Positions 50,635 to 58,317 of a stretch of DNA of 64,000 nucleotides are shown piece after piece (position 1 is the first letter of the stretch; the number at the start of each line of letters is the position of its first letter). The translations under genes and the position numbers were made by a program. This stretch comes from Rheinheimera sp. (GTDB taxonomy: Bacteria > Pseudomonadota > Gammaproteobacteria > Enterobacterales > Alteromonadaceae): assembly GCA_003543135.1 (NCBI GenBank), contig DPJG01000023.1, positions 186,001-250,000 on the forward strand, given 5' to 3'. Under the pieces are notes generated by a model. It was not told the DNA's origin. It saw only the letters and a program-made list of their open reading frames with translations, and did not search any database.

Positions 50635-52271
50635 GCCGCACGCTCCTGCTGGTCTTTGCAAAGCTCCGGCAAGTTGGCGCGAACCAATGCTTCTGCCAGT
50701 GGTGGTGGAACTGAGTTTCCACAGCGTCCGACCTGTGCCGTTTTAGTCATGGCCTTGCCTGATGCGTCCCGGTCGATGATGTAGTCATCCGGAAAGCCTT
50801 GAGCTTTGAACAGCTCATGTGGCTGCAGCATCCGCATGCCGATGTCTACAATCACATGGTCAACGCCGTTAACCGTTACCAGGCCAAATCTGTCTCGGCC
50901 AGTGATGGTGTGCAGCGGGTCTTGCAGTTCGCATCCGTCCTGCTCGTTGCCGTAATACCTCAGCAAAAATGCCCGAACCTCGCCGACATGATTGCCGCCT
51001 GCGGTTACCGTTGGCATCGGCTCAGTCACTGGCTGACCGTCTTGGCAGGTACCGCGCAGCTTTACCAGGTGACTGGTAACCAGTGCGTTATGATCAACAG
51101 AGGTGACTGTGGGCAGTGGGTCCGTAACATCTGCGCCCGGGCCGGAGTAATTTCCGCCGTAGTGCTTCGCCAGAAACGCAGCCACCAGCTGAGACTTTCC
51201 GCCACCGCCTGCGGTAATTGTTGCGCTCGGCTCGTCTGCGCGATGGCCAATGGATTTGCCGAACTGCCGAGCAATGACTGGCGCGACTACAGCAAAGTGG
51301 CCGCCTTTCACCTGAGCGCAGATGGTACGCAGAGGTTCATCCGCTGGCATGTTGCGTTGATTACTGGCGTTGGCGTGCTCTGTGATGAATGGAGTGAACT
51401 GCCCTTCTACAATGAACGGTTTTTCTGCCTCAATGACATAACGCACCAGGCCTTTTGCTATCCGCTTCATGGTGGCATCAGCCAGCGGCTTTTTGCGGCC
51501 GAAAATGCTTTGGCATGGAATAGACCAGTCAATGCATTCCGCAGCTGTGCGGTATGGTTTCAACAGGCCGGCTTTGACCTCTTTGCTATCCGGCTTTCCG
51601 TGTGTTGGTGCTGGCCAAACAATCGGCCGGCCGTCACAACGCGCAACCATAAATAGACGCTTGCGGATAGTCGGTGCGCCATAGTCACAGGCCCGCAGTT
51701 CCCGCCATTCTACTTTGTAGCCCAGCCCTTTAATCAGCGGCGCCGGGTCTGTAATGCCCAGCACTTCGCAGCACTCGGCCAAAGCAGGGTGATCTGCGGC
51801 AATGCCGGTGCTCAGGATTGCCACGAATGCTTTGAAGGTTTCGCCTTTGCGGTCAGGACATGGAAAGTGATTGCCTTCTTCATCTGCAACCAGAGGCCCC
51901 CACGTTTGGTACTCTTCGACGTTTTCCAACATCAGCGCTTTCGGTTTGGTCATTAATACCCAGCGCACAGCAATCCAGCCAAGGCCACGGATAAACTTGC
52001 TTACCGGCTTTGCGCCTTTGGCTTTGCTAAAATGAGTGCAGTCCGGTGACAGCCAACAAAGGTCAACTGCCCGTCCAGCTGTGGCTTGCAATGGGTCCAC
52101 GTCAAACACTGATTCGCAATAGTGAAAGGTGTCCGGGTGATTGGCTTTATGCATGGCAATTGCGCTTGGGTCATGGTTGATGGCTATATCAACTGATCTG
52201 CCAATTGCCATTTCAATACCAGTGGATGCGCCGCCACCGCCGGCGAAATTATCAATTATCAAGCCTCTCAT
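50631..52271 (-). CDS. DNA (cytosine-5) methyltransferase, phage type
   Basis: 546 aa. SAM motif FAGGGGASTG at residues 9-18, motif IV SPDCTHFSKAKG with the catalytic Cys78 (Pro-Asp-Cys instead of the usual Pro-Pro-Cys), motif VI LENVEEYQ near 115, and C-terminal motifs GRCGNSVPPPLAEALVRANL. No restriction gene is adjacent, so it is an orphan methylase. It probably protects phage DNA from host restriction or marks it for regulation. The long middle holds the target-recognition region. Confidence 0.88.
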   Translation of the reverse strand: MRGLIIDNFAGGGGASTGIEMAIGRSVDIAINHDPSAIAMHKANHPDTFHYCESVFDVDPLQATAGRAVDLCWLSPDCTHFSKAKGAKPVSKFIRGLGWIAVRWVLMTKPKALMLENVEEYQTWGPLVADEEGNHFPCPDRKGETFKAFVAILSTGIAADHPALAECCEVLGITDPAPLIKGLGYKVEWRELRACDYGAPTIRKRLFMVARCDGRPIVWPAPTHGKPDSKEVKAGLLKPYRTAAECIDWSIPCQSIFGRKKPLADATMKRIAKGLVRYVIEAEKPFIVEGQFTPFITEHANASNQRNMPADEPLRTICAQVKGGHFAVVAPVIARQFGKSIGHRADEPSATITAGGGGKSQLVAAFLAKHYGGNYSGPGADVTDPLPTVTSVDHNALVTSHLVKLRGTCQDGQPVTEPMPTVTAGGNHVGEVRAFLLRYYGNEQDGCELQDPLHTITGRDRFGLVTVNGVDHVIVDIGMRMLQPHELFKAQGFPDDYIIDRDASGKAMTKTAQVGRCGNSVPPPLAEALVRANLPELCKDQQERAA

Positions 52272-52849
52272 ACTGCACCGCCTTGCACTTCAGCAAATTC
52301 ACGCGACCAATAGCCGACTTCTAATACCTGGGTCTTTTTCTTGCGTGCGGCCAGTTCGGCCAGTGTTTTTTGCAGCTTTTTACCGTCGTTGTGGCGGCAA
52401 AACTTTGTGGCACCAGCAAGGCACCATGCTGTGTGAACCCGGCCATTTTCAATGCCGATAAAATAGCGGTCTTTGATTTTGATAACGTGACCGGCCACAT
52501 TAAGAGCGCCTGGGTACGTTTCCTCTAAAACTGCATCGCCACGCTGAATAACAGTGTCGTTGGCTGTCACGTTCTGGGCTTCAAACTTCGCGCGTGGCCA
52601 GTGAATTGCAACATCTGGCCACCTGATCATTTCGATAAAATCACCAGGGAATACCTGATAGGCTAAAAACTCAATGTTCCGAATAAACTTTACGGAACCC
52701 TTGTCCGTTTTTAAAACGCCAAATCTTTCGTCGTCACAATCAATTATCTGATCAGACTCTTTTACCTCGTAGGCCACACGGGTTTTGTGCTTTGGCGTAT
52801 ACGGCTTAAAAGTGCTTAAAAATTCGTTTACCTGATCACAAGTTCTCAT
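52268..52849 (-). CDS. Hypothetical early phage protein
   Basis: ATG 52849 overlaps the exonuclease stop (ATGA) and gives 193 aa: MRTCDQVNEFLSTFKPYTPK, AYQVFPGDFIEMIRWPDVAI, VAGHVIKIKDRYFIGIENGR and TAWCLAGATKFCRHNDGKKL. Beta-rich. The C-terminus overlaps the methylase start. No family recognised. Confidence 0.6.
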   Translation of the reverse strand: MRTCDQVNEFLSTFKPYTPKHKTRVAYEVKESDQIIDCDDERFGVLKTDKGSVKFIRNIEFLAYQVFPGDFIEMIRWPDVAIHWPRAKFEAQNVTANDTVIQRGDAVLEETYPGALNVAGHVIKIKDRYFIGIENGRVHTAWCLAGATKFCRHNDGKKLQKTLAELAARKKKTQVLEVGYWSREFAEVQGGAV

Positions 52850-53421
52850 GCTGCACCACCACATTTTGCGGCCAGTGCCTGATAGATATGGCTTACATAC
52901 GTCGCCTGATGCTTTGCATCGGCTAAAGCGTTGTGTGCAGTGCCAACAAATGGAAAGTCATATTTCGGGTCTATTTGAAGTAACTCACGACCCAGCGCAA
53001 CAATGGTTCTTACATCGCGCTCGTTGGCATAACGCCACGGCAGATTGATGGCGCAGCGCCGGTAGGCGTTGTCTACAATTGCGCAGTCGAAACTTGAGCC
53101 ATTACCCCAAATTTCAACGTGTTTGGTGGCTGTGGTGTTTTCTTTAATCCACAGGTAAAAATCGTTCAGCGCTAAAGCAATATGCGTTGCATTAGGGCAA
53201 TTCAGCACGGCGCGTGCTTCTTCGCTTTGTTCGCTCCACCATTTCAGCGTGCTTGCATCAACTTCAAGGCCAATGGTTTCACAGCTATCCTGCCGAATGG
53301 TTTTATAAAATTCGTTACCCAGCTCACCTGTTGCCGGGTTAAAAAACACAGCACCAATGCTGATGATTGCGGCGTTTTTGCTGGTGCCCAGCGTTTCAAT
53401 ATCAAGCATTACATTGTTCAT
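52846..53421 (-). CDS. 3'-5' exonuclease, DnaQ-like (Rv2179c type)
   Basis: 191 aa: MLDIETLGTSKNAAIISIGA (first Asp-x-Glu metal site), TLKWWSEQSEEARAVLN, WGNGSSFDCAIVDNAYRRC and TAHNALADAKHQATYVSHI (third metal site). This is the DEDDh-type group common in phages as exonuclease VIII-like or 3'-5' exoribonuclease genes. Likely role in phage DNA or RNA metabolism. Confidence 0.85.
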   Translation of the reverse strand: MNNVMLDIETLGTSKNAAIISIGAVFFNPATGELGNEFYKTIRQDSCETIGLEVDASTLKWWSEQSEEARAVLNCPNATHIALALNDFYLWIKENTTATKHVEIWGNGSSFDCAIVDNAYRRCAINLPWRYANERDVRTIVALGRELLQIDPKYDFPFVGTAHNALADAKHQATYVSHIYQALAAKCGGAA

Positions 53422-53720
53422 ACCATCACCCCTTCTGCAGCAACATCAGCAACCATATTCAGCAAAACTATTTGTTCATCGGCGGCAATGCCGGTTACAT
53501 ACCAGTCATCTACCGCGTGGTACTCCACAAAAAATACTGAGTCGTCCGGTTCGTCTATTACGCAATCTGCTGGGTCAACAATAACGCCGTAAACCAGATC
53601 AACAGAGCCGTCACCCAGTACGCAGCTGGTGGCTACACACTGGCAGCCATGTAGTTTTTCTATGCCGAATTTTTCAATGGCCTGACGGCCGGTAATTGGT
53701 AAACCTGAAATCATGCTCAT
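53418..53720 (-). CDS. Hypothetical early phage protein
   Basis: 100 aa, acidic: MSMISGLPITGRQAIEKFGI, LHGCQCVATSCVLGDGSVDL, DEPDDSVFFVEYHAVDDWYV. Overlaps both neighbours by ATGA. No family recognised. The acidic character would suit a DNA-mimic or inhibitor, but nothing else supports that. Confidence 0.55.
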   Translation of the reverse strand: MSMISGLPITGRQAIEKFGIEKLHGCQCVATSCVLGDGSVDLVYGVIVDPADCVIDEPDDSVFFVEYHAVDDWYVTGIAADEQIVLLNMVADVAAEGVMV

Positions 53721-53956
53721 GCTGGCAGCCTCCGTCCGTGGCGGTTTCTTACAAAACGCTCAATGCGAGCGTTACTAATTCTTGTGGCAACTTCCTGCAC
53801 GTTCTCGCTGGCGTAGTGCAACATTAGAATTGGCGTTTTAGCGGCATGCAGCCATTTTGCCTCGTCGGCTTTTGGCATGCGGCTGGCCTGAATAAGCAAC
53901 AGGTCTTGTGTCCACAGCAGCGCAACGGCCGCCCTATTTGTGTGCATTGTTTTCAT
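53717..53956 (-). CDS. Hypothetical early phage protein
   Basis: 79 aa: MKTMHTNRAAVALLWTQDLL, a central HAAKTPILMLHYASENVQ and a basic C-terminus RIERFVRNRHGRRLPA. ATGA overlaps on both sides. No family recognised. Confidence 0.55.
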   Translation of the reverse strand: MKTMHTNRAAVALLWTQDLLLIQASRMPKADEAKWLHAAKTPILMLHYASENVQEVATRISNARIERFVRNRHGRRLPA

Positions 53957-54243
53957 AATTGCGGCAGCCCCATCAGTCGGTTTGCATAGACAGGACGCGC
54001 AGTGGCGGGTGCTTTTGGCTTGGTTAATTTGGCGCGGATTTTGTCGAGGTGGGTAGCGTTAAGCTGCGCTTGCTGCTGGTCTATCACGCTGAGTTTTGCG
54101 GACGACTTCAGCCAGGCAATGTCTGTTTGAATGCTTTTTAAAGCTACGGGGTCTTTGGTGGCGTTTTCGGCCATTGTTTCTAAAAGAGCTAATTGCGCTT
54201 TCAGATGAGGTTCATTTTCGGAAAGTACTGTATGTATATCCAT
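53953..54243 (-). CDS. First gene of the leftward early operon, unknown function
   Basis: 96 aa, mostly helical: MDIHTVLSENEPHLKAQLAL, LKSIQTDIAWLKSSAKLSVI and a basic Pro-rich tail (KAPATARPVYANR). AGGAG precedes the ATG. Its position matches cox in P2-like phages, but no helix-turn-helix or Cox-like sequence is visible. Confidence 0.55.
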   Translation of the reverse strand: MDIHTVLSENEPHLKAQLALLETMAENATKDPVALKSIQTDIAWLKSSAKLSVIDQQQAQLNATHLDKIRAKLTKPKAPATARPVYANRLMGLPQL

Positions 54244-54291
54244 GTATGGATACTCCTGTGCAATTTTGTTTTACCGCCCTATCTCCGACCC

Positions 54292-54343
54292 CTACAGTCG
54301 GTGGCCGCCATCAAACCGGAGAAATCTGATGGCGGCCGTAGGG
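54292..54343. promoter_or_regulatory. Large inverted repeat in the lysogeny control region
   Basis: GGCCGCCATCA at 54303-54313 pairs perfectly with TGATGGCGGCC at 54327-54337. Outer arms CCCTAC and GTAGGG continue the pairing after a seven-base bulge on one side. It lies in the leader between the early operon and the repressor. No T run follows, so it may be an attenuator, an antisense or leader RNA fold, or a protein site. Confidence 0.6.
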
Positions 54344-54368
54344 AGTTGTGCACCAGTTTTCGGAAAGG

Positions 54369-54517
54369 TTTTGTTCTTGGGGGAACGCCAATCGGTAGAA
54401 CCAGAGCACGGAATGAAGGCTAACTTGATGCGTCGAGCTAAGCAAATGCACCGTGTTAGTTGAGTGCGTTTGGTTAATTGCCTAAACTTCACGGTGAATT
54501 TTGTTCTTGGGGGAACG
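54369..54517. repeat. Two 19-bp direct repeats, candidate repressor operators
   Basis: TTTTGTTCTTGGGGGAACG occurs at 54369-54387 and again at 54499-54517. Each contains an inverted GTTC...GAAC core. The second copy covers the ribosome-binding site (GGGGGAA) of the repressor gene, so binding there could couple repression to autoregulation. Confidence 0.7.
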
Positions 54518-54521
54518 TAAA

Positions 54522-54830
54522 TTGAAAACTGTTGATTACATCGACGCGCTCAAAGCTGCGTATTCATTAGCTTCTGACTATGCTGTTGCCAAAAAACTTG
54601 GCGAAAGCACCTCTAGACTTAGCACTTACCGTTCAGGCACCTGTGTGATGAATGATGAAATGGCTATAAAAATTGCCTATCTACTCGACCTAAATCCTTT
54701 ACAGGTGCTGGCTGACGCCCACATTGAGTACGAAATGAAGCGTGGCAGCAATTCCATGGTAATTTTCTGGGAAGAGGTAAAGAAGTCGGGGAAAATGGAC
54801 GTCAAAGTGCTGACAAAGATGGTGGCATGA
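54522..54830 (+). CDS. Phage repressor-type regulator (DUF3693-like)
   Basis: TTG 54522, after GGGGGAA, gives 102 aa; an upstream TTG at 54501 lies inside the operator repeat. The N-terminal helix-turn-helix is YAVAKKLGESTSRLSTYRSG, followed by AIKIAYLLDLNPLQVLADAH and WEEVKKSGKMDVKVLTKMVA. It is divergent from the early operon and is the only repressor-like gene in element 2. The layout is the same as the inovirus regulator at 20409, although the two phages are unrelated. Confidence 0.75.
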   Translation: MKTVDYIDALKAAYSLASDYAVAKKLGESTSRLSTYRSGTCVMNDEMAIKIAYLLDLNPLQVLADAHIEYEMKRGSNSMVIFWEEVKKSGKMDVKVLTKMVA

Positions 54831-55095
54831 TGGCTATTTTTTGTGCTGCTTTTAAATGGGCAAAATGTACGTTTTGCCCTCCCCTAAAATCAGCTACAAG
54901 CCTGATTATTAAAGGGTTTTAATATAATCTACATTTCCTAAACTGTATATTATGTTAAATATGATATTTTAATATTTAGAAACGTTATACACATTACCTA
55001 TCGTCTCGTCTTTCAATAATTCGCTGCCACTGCGGCCAACTACGCTGCTGCTTGCTTTTAAATACTGTTTGCTGCAGTTGGCTGATTTTATTCTG
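54831..55095. other. attR end of the P2-like prophage and host junction
   Basis: No gene is seen. A hairpin (GGGCAAAA at 54858-54865 with TTTTGCCC at 54872-54879) is the likely end of the repressor transcript. An AT-rich stretch then leads into site C. HP1- and P2-like phages usually carry their integrase between repressor and att; here only about 100 bases separate them. After site C comes host DNA up to the DUF1543 gene. Confidence 0.6.
54933..54960 (+). other. dif-like attachment site C (right end of the P2-like prophage)
   Basis: XerC-side arm ATTTCCTAAAC (poor match), centre TGTATA and XerD arm TTATGTTAAAT (both perfect). If crossover is within the site, the left arm came from the phage attP and the right arm from host dif. 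It is in the same orientation as sites A and B and marks the return to chromosomal genes. Confidence 0.8.
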
Positions 55096-55587
55096 TTACA
55101 GCAAAATATAATCATTTTGCTGTTGGATACCCTGGTGTGGTTCTACTGTCAGTTTGATATAACGCCCGGCAATATTGTCGATTGCAATACAATCGTCTAA
55201 ATCCCACAGATTGTCTGTATGTGGCTTTTCCCAATGTGCCGCCAGCATGGTTTTGCCTTTTTGTTTGGCGCTGACTTTGTCTTTGGCAACCACCAGTAAA
55301 TAACGATGTTCTTCACCAAAATGGCTATACTGATACCCCCCCAGATTAATAAAAAATAATCTGAGTTCGCCTGCTGCGGGTGCTGTGTTGCTGAAACCGA
55401 CTTTATACTGTTCTACACCGTCTACCGCCATCCAGGAATCTATATGTAAACCTTCGGCGCTACCAAACCACTGCTCACGCAATTGTGGATAAATCTGTTG
55501 CAGATTATCACCACAAGCAAAAACAACATCATGCACTTCAATTTTTGCCGCCGCGTGACGGCCACCTAACATCACTATATAAAGCAC
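55096..55587 (-). CDS. DUF1543-family protein
   Basis: 163 aa from GTG 55587, six bases after AAGGAAG: MLYIVMLGGRHAAAKIEVHD, VVFACGDNLQQIYPQLREQW, LRLFFINLGGYQYSHFGEEH and KQKGKTMLAAHWEKPHTDNL. The LGG / EDHDV-like N-terminus and the NLGGY and E-H-Y segments are those of DUF1543, a small cytosolic family of unknown function. First chromosomal gene right of the prophages. Confidence 0.8.
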   Translation of the reverse strand: MLYIVMLGGRHAAAKIEVHDVVFACGDNLQQIYPQLREQWFGSAEGLHIDSWMAVDGVEQYKVGFSNTAPAAGELRLFFINLGGYQYSHFGEEHRYLLVVAKDKVSAKQKGKTMLAAHWEKPHTDNLWDLDDCIAIDNIAGRYIKLTVEPHQGIQQQNDYILL

Positions 55588-55908
55588 TTTTTCTTCCTTT
55601 TTTGCTACCGCATTGTATTACCGCGATTAACGCGCTCCGCCTGTGCCAATTTTTCTGCGGTGCAGACAGCAACCGGAACACATGACAGCAAAAGCCGGTA
55701 GTTGCTGGTTTTGCAATTTTGTTTCCGTAATCGCATTAATTTGCCTATTTCAGGTGCTTTTATAACCAAATGAAGTAAAAACACCGATCAGGTCAAACTA
55801 AATAAACCAAGTTGAATATATTGTATACAATATATATTGTGTTAACTTATTCCCACCTGCGCAGGTAACACAATTATAACGATCACTCATCGGAAGGAAC
55901 ATGCCTTT
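55588..55908. promoter_or_regulatory. Divergent region upstream of the collagenase with two palindromes
   Basis: About 320 bases without a gene. A 16-base palindrome ATATTGTATACAATAT lies at about 55817-55832, a sequence type often bound by GntR-family regulators. A 12-base palindrome ACCTGCGCAGGT lies at 55855-55866, about 40 bases before the collagenase ATG. The AT-rich track between them (TATATATTGTGTTAACTT) is where the promoter should be. It resembles dif weakly, but see the rejected list. Confidence 0.5.
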
Positions 55909-58293
55909 ATGAAAACCCATTTGAAGCTGCTGCCGCTTTTGCTCAGCAGCGGTTTGGTTATGGCGCAGGAGCAGGTGCAATTAACACACCCTGGTCAAAT
56001 CAGCGTCGATTTACAACGCCAGCATCTGTCTGAACTTGCTGCAAAACAGCAGCACACACCAAACAAGACAGTTGCACCACCCCGTTTAATGTCGCCAGCT
56101 GAATTTGAAAAAGTTCAGGCCAAAATTTACGCGGAAAAACACGGGCTCGAACTTAGCAATCGTTGGCGTCCTGCGGCCGATCAGGAGTTTTTCCGGCAAA
56201 ACCTGCCAAGCACAGCGCAACGCAAAATTGCCCAAAACGACAATGCGACAACAGCTGCGATCGGTTGTAGCAGCCCTGCCGATCTGCTGAATTTATATGG
56301 CAACAATTTGGTTGCCGCTGTCAGCAATGCCAGTTTAACCGGTTGTTTATACAAACTTTATGATGTTGGTCTTGTAGGCACTGCCCATTTTTCTGACAGC
56401 AAAATTTTGACGATTGCCAATGCAATTAACGAGCAACTGCAGGGCTTTGATGGATCGGACGCTTCAGGTGCTGTGATACTGGAAAAACTGGTGACTTATT
56501 TAAGGGCCATGCACTGGGCCGAATCCTCCACCGGCCGAAGTTTTGCCAGCAATTATAAAGCGGCCATGCAACAAGCCCTTAGCCAATATTTTGCCGGCGA
56601 CCATTTTGTGCAGTTTAACGGCACCAGTTCGCGTAATTATTTCCTGCGTTATGAAATGCTGATATTGGTGCGAAGTTCAGGCACTGAAGCTTTACAGTTT
56701 TTACCACGGATCAGCGAAGCGCTGCAGGGATATGCTCAGACCATCAGCCGCAGTAATGACTGGGGTGTGGCCTATGAAGAAAACGGCATGACCCAAATTC
56801 TGACGTATTATTTTAACGCGGTGAATATTGGTGGCCCTGAGCTGGACCAAACTCTGGCCGCCCATCCGCAAATTGTCACCAGGCTTCGCGATTTTGTATT
56901 AAACGATGGCTTGTGGCTGGTGGGTCATACCCGCGAGTATCAATTTAATGATGCGGTGTCTGAGCTTGGCCGCATGCTCAAACTTGGTGGTGCTGTTGCC
57001 GACACAGTGCGTCCGGCGCTGCAGCATGTGCTGTCAACCTACAGCTATGGCGGCACCGGCTCGCAAGCCTGGGTTAATGCGCAAGGTATGGTAAAAGCCT
57101 ACGACAGTGCCAATTGCAGTATGTACGGCAATGCCTGTCAGTTTGATCTGGAATCGACAGTGTTATCCGGCAGCCATGCTTGTGGCCCTACCCTCAAACT
57201 CAGGTACCAGGGGCAAATCAGCAATGAAAATCTGGCCGGTATCTGTAGCAAACTGGCAGCAGAAGAAAATCTGTTCCACCAAACCTTTAACACCAATGCC
57301 AACAGTCCTGTGGCCAATGACAATAACACAGCGCTTGAGATGGTCATTTTTAAATCCTCCACCGATTATCAGAATTATGCCGGTCAGTTTTTTGGCATAG
57401 ACACCAACAATGGCGGTATGTATTTAGAAGGAACACCGTCAGATCCAGCGAATCAGGCGCGTTTTATCGCTTATCAGGCCACCTGGCTGGCGCCTGCTTT
57501 TGTGGTGTGGAATTTAGAGCACGAATATATCCATTATCTGGACGGCCGCTTTAACCAGTGGGGCAGCTTTAGTGACCAACCACAGAACTCAGTCTGGTGG
57601 GGCGAAGGTTTAGCTGAATATTTGTCACAACCGGCCACCAATCCTAAAGCGCTGGCCGTTGCGCCTAATAAAACCTATCAGCTCAGTGAGTTATTTCAAA
57701 CCACTTATGCCAATAGCAATACAGCCCGCACCTATCACTGGGGTTATCTGGCCGTGCGTTTTATGTTTGAAAAACATCGTGCTGATATCGACCAGCCGCT
57801 ACTGCCTACTTTGCGAGCCGCCAAATACGCCATTTCCAGCGAAGCCTGCAGTTTTGACTGGGGTTGGCGTTACAAACCTGATGCCATTGCCAATAACTGG
57901 AGCTGGTTATATGACGACAGCGCCTGGGGCTCAGGCAACTGGGTCTGGACCTGTGGCCAGCAAAAAGTTGATTTACCTGAACTACCGCCTTACACACCCT
58001 ATCAGGATATTCTGAAAACCTGGGGCACCAACTTTGACCTTGAGTTTCATCAATGGCTGGACTGTGTCGTTGCGGGTCAGGGCATTTGTCAGAGTGTTTC
58101 GTTCCGCACTGCCGATCTGGATAAAAACGGCGCCGTTGATAAACGCGATATTGAACTGTTTAACAAGCGGCTTCGCAGCAAAACCAATTTAACCAACGAG
58201 CTTGATTTTAACCTCGACAAGGTTGTGGACCGGCGTGATGTGCCGGCCATGAGCAAACTGTGTGATTTACCGCGCTGCGCTATTGCAGTGTGA
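55909..58293 (+). CDS. Secreted M9 collagenase with C-terminal dockerin-like module
   Basis: 794 aa. Signal peptide MKTHLKLLPLLLSSGLVMA, an M9 N-terminal helical domain (CSSPADLLNLYGNNLVAAVS, about residue 120 on), and a gluzincin catalytic domain with HEYIHYLDGRF. Zinc ligands are His538 and His542, with catalytic Glu539 and third ligand Glu570 (EGLAEY). This matches Vibrio and Clostridium collagenases. Residues about 735-785 contain two Ca-binding loops, DLDKNGAVDKRD and DFNLDKVVDRRD, the paired pattern of a type I dockerin, instead of the usual PPC or collagen-binding domains. It hydrolyses collagen or gelatin outside the cell. The next gene encodes a cohesin-like protein. Confidence 0.88.
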   Translation: MKTHLKLLPLLLSSGLVMAQEQVQLTHPGQISVDLQRQHLSELAAKQQHTPNKTVAPPRLMSPAEFEKVQAKIYAEKHGLELSNRWRPAADQEFFRQNLPSTAQRKIAQNDNATTAAIGCSSPADLLNLYGNNLVAAVSNASLTGCLYKLYDVGLVGTAHFSDSKILTIANAINEQLQGFDGSDASGAVILEKLVTYLRAMHWAESSTGRSFASNYKAAMQQALSQYFAGDHFVQFNGTSSRNYFLRYEMLILVRSSGTEALQFLPRISEALQGYAQTISRSNDWGVAYEENGMTQILTYYFNAVNIGGPELDQTLAAHPQIVTRLRDFVLNDGLWLVGHTREYQFNDAVSELGRMLKLGGAVADTVRPALQHVLSTYSYGGTGSQAWVNAQGMVKAYDSANCSMYGNACQFDLESTVLSGSHACGPTLKLRYQGQISNENLAGICSKLAAEENLFHQTFNTNANSPVANDNNTALEMVIFKSSTDYQNYAGQFFGIDTNNGGMYLEGTPSDPANQARFIAYQATWLAPAFVVWNLEHEYIHYLDGRFNQWGSFSDQPQNSVWWGEGLAEYLSQPATNPKALAVAPNKTYQLSELFQTTYANSNTARTYHWGYLAVRFMFEKHRADIDQPLLPTLRAAKYAISSEACSFDWGWRYKPDAIANNWSWLYDDSAWGSGNWVWTCGQQKVDLPELPPYTPYQDILKTWGTNFDLEFHQWLDCVVAGQGICQSVSFRTADLDKNGAVDKRDIELFNKRLRSKTNLTNELDFNLDKVVDRRDVPAMSKLCDLPRCAIAV

Positions 58294-58317
58294 AAAACTT
58301 AGAACAGGAACTTAAAA

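Larger units (their letters stand above)
20767..54960 (-). mobile_element. P2/HP1/K139-like myovirus prophage, about 34.2 kb, between dif-like sites, without integrase
   Basis: It holds a full set of P2-type genes: P, Q, O, N, M, L, R, S, sheath, tube, E/E', tape measure, W, J, I, fibres, hub, lysin and holin-like gene, gpA-type replication protein and Ogr-type activator. The length is typical for an intact P2 relative. DUF2586-type sheath and DUF2597-type tube proteins point to the HP1/K139 branch. No tyrosine or serine integrase or transposase is encoded. The borders are the dif-like sites B and C. Confidence 0.9.

Noticed and set aside
50799-51656. 285-codon plus-strand frame opposite the methylase
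   Set aside because: Antisense to conserved methylase motifs; no family features and no ribosome site.
53953-54243. Cox/excisionase identity for the first early gene
   Set aside because: The position fits, but no helix-turn-helix or Cox-like sequence is visible, and a Xer-dependent phage would not need a classical Cox.
55810-55850. A fourth dif-like sequence upstream of the collagenase (TATATATTGTGTTAACT resembles centre plus XerD arm)
   Set aside because: Two mismatches in the XerD arm and a poor XerC arm. The stretch is dominated by a palindrome and AT repeats and is better explained as a promoter and operator region.
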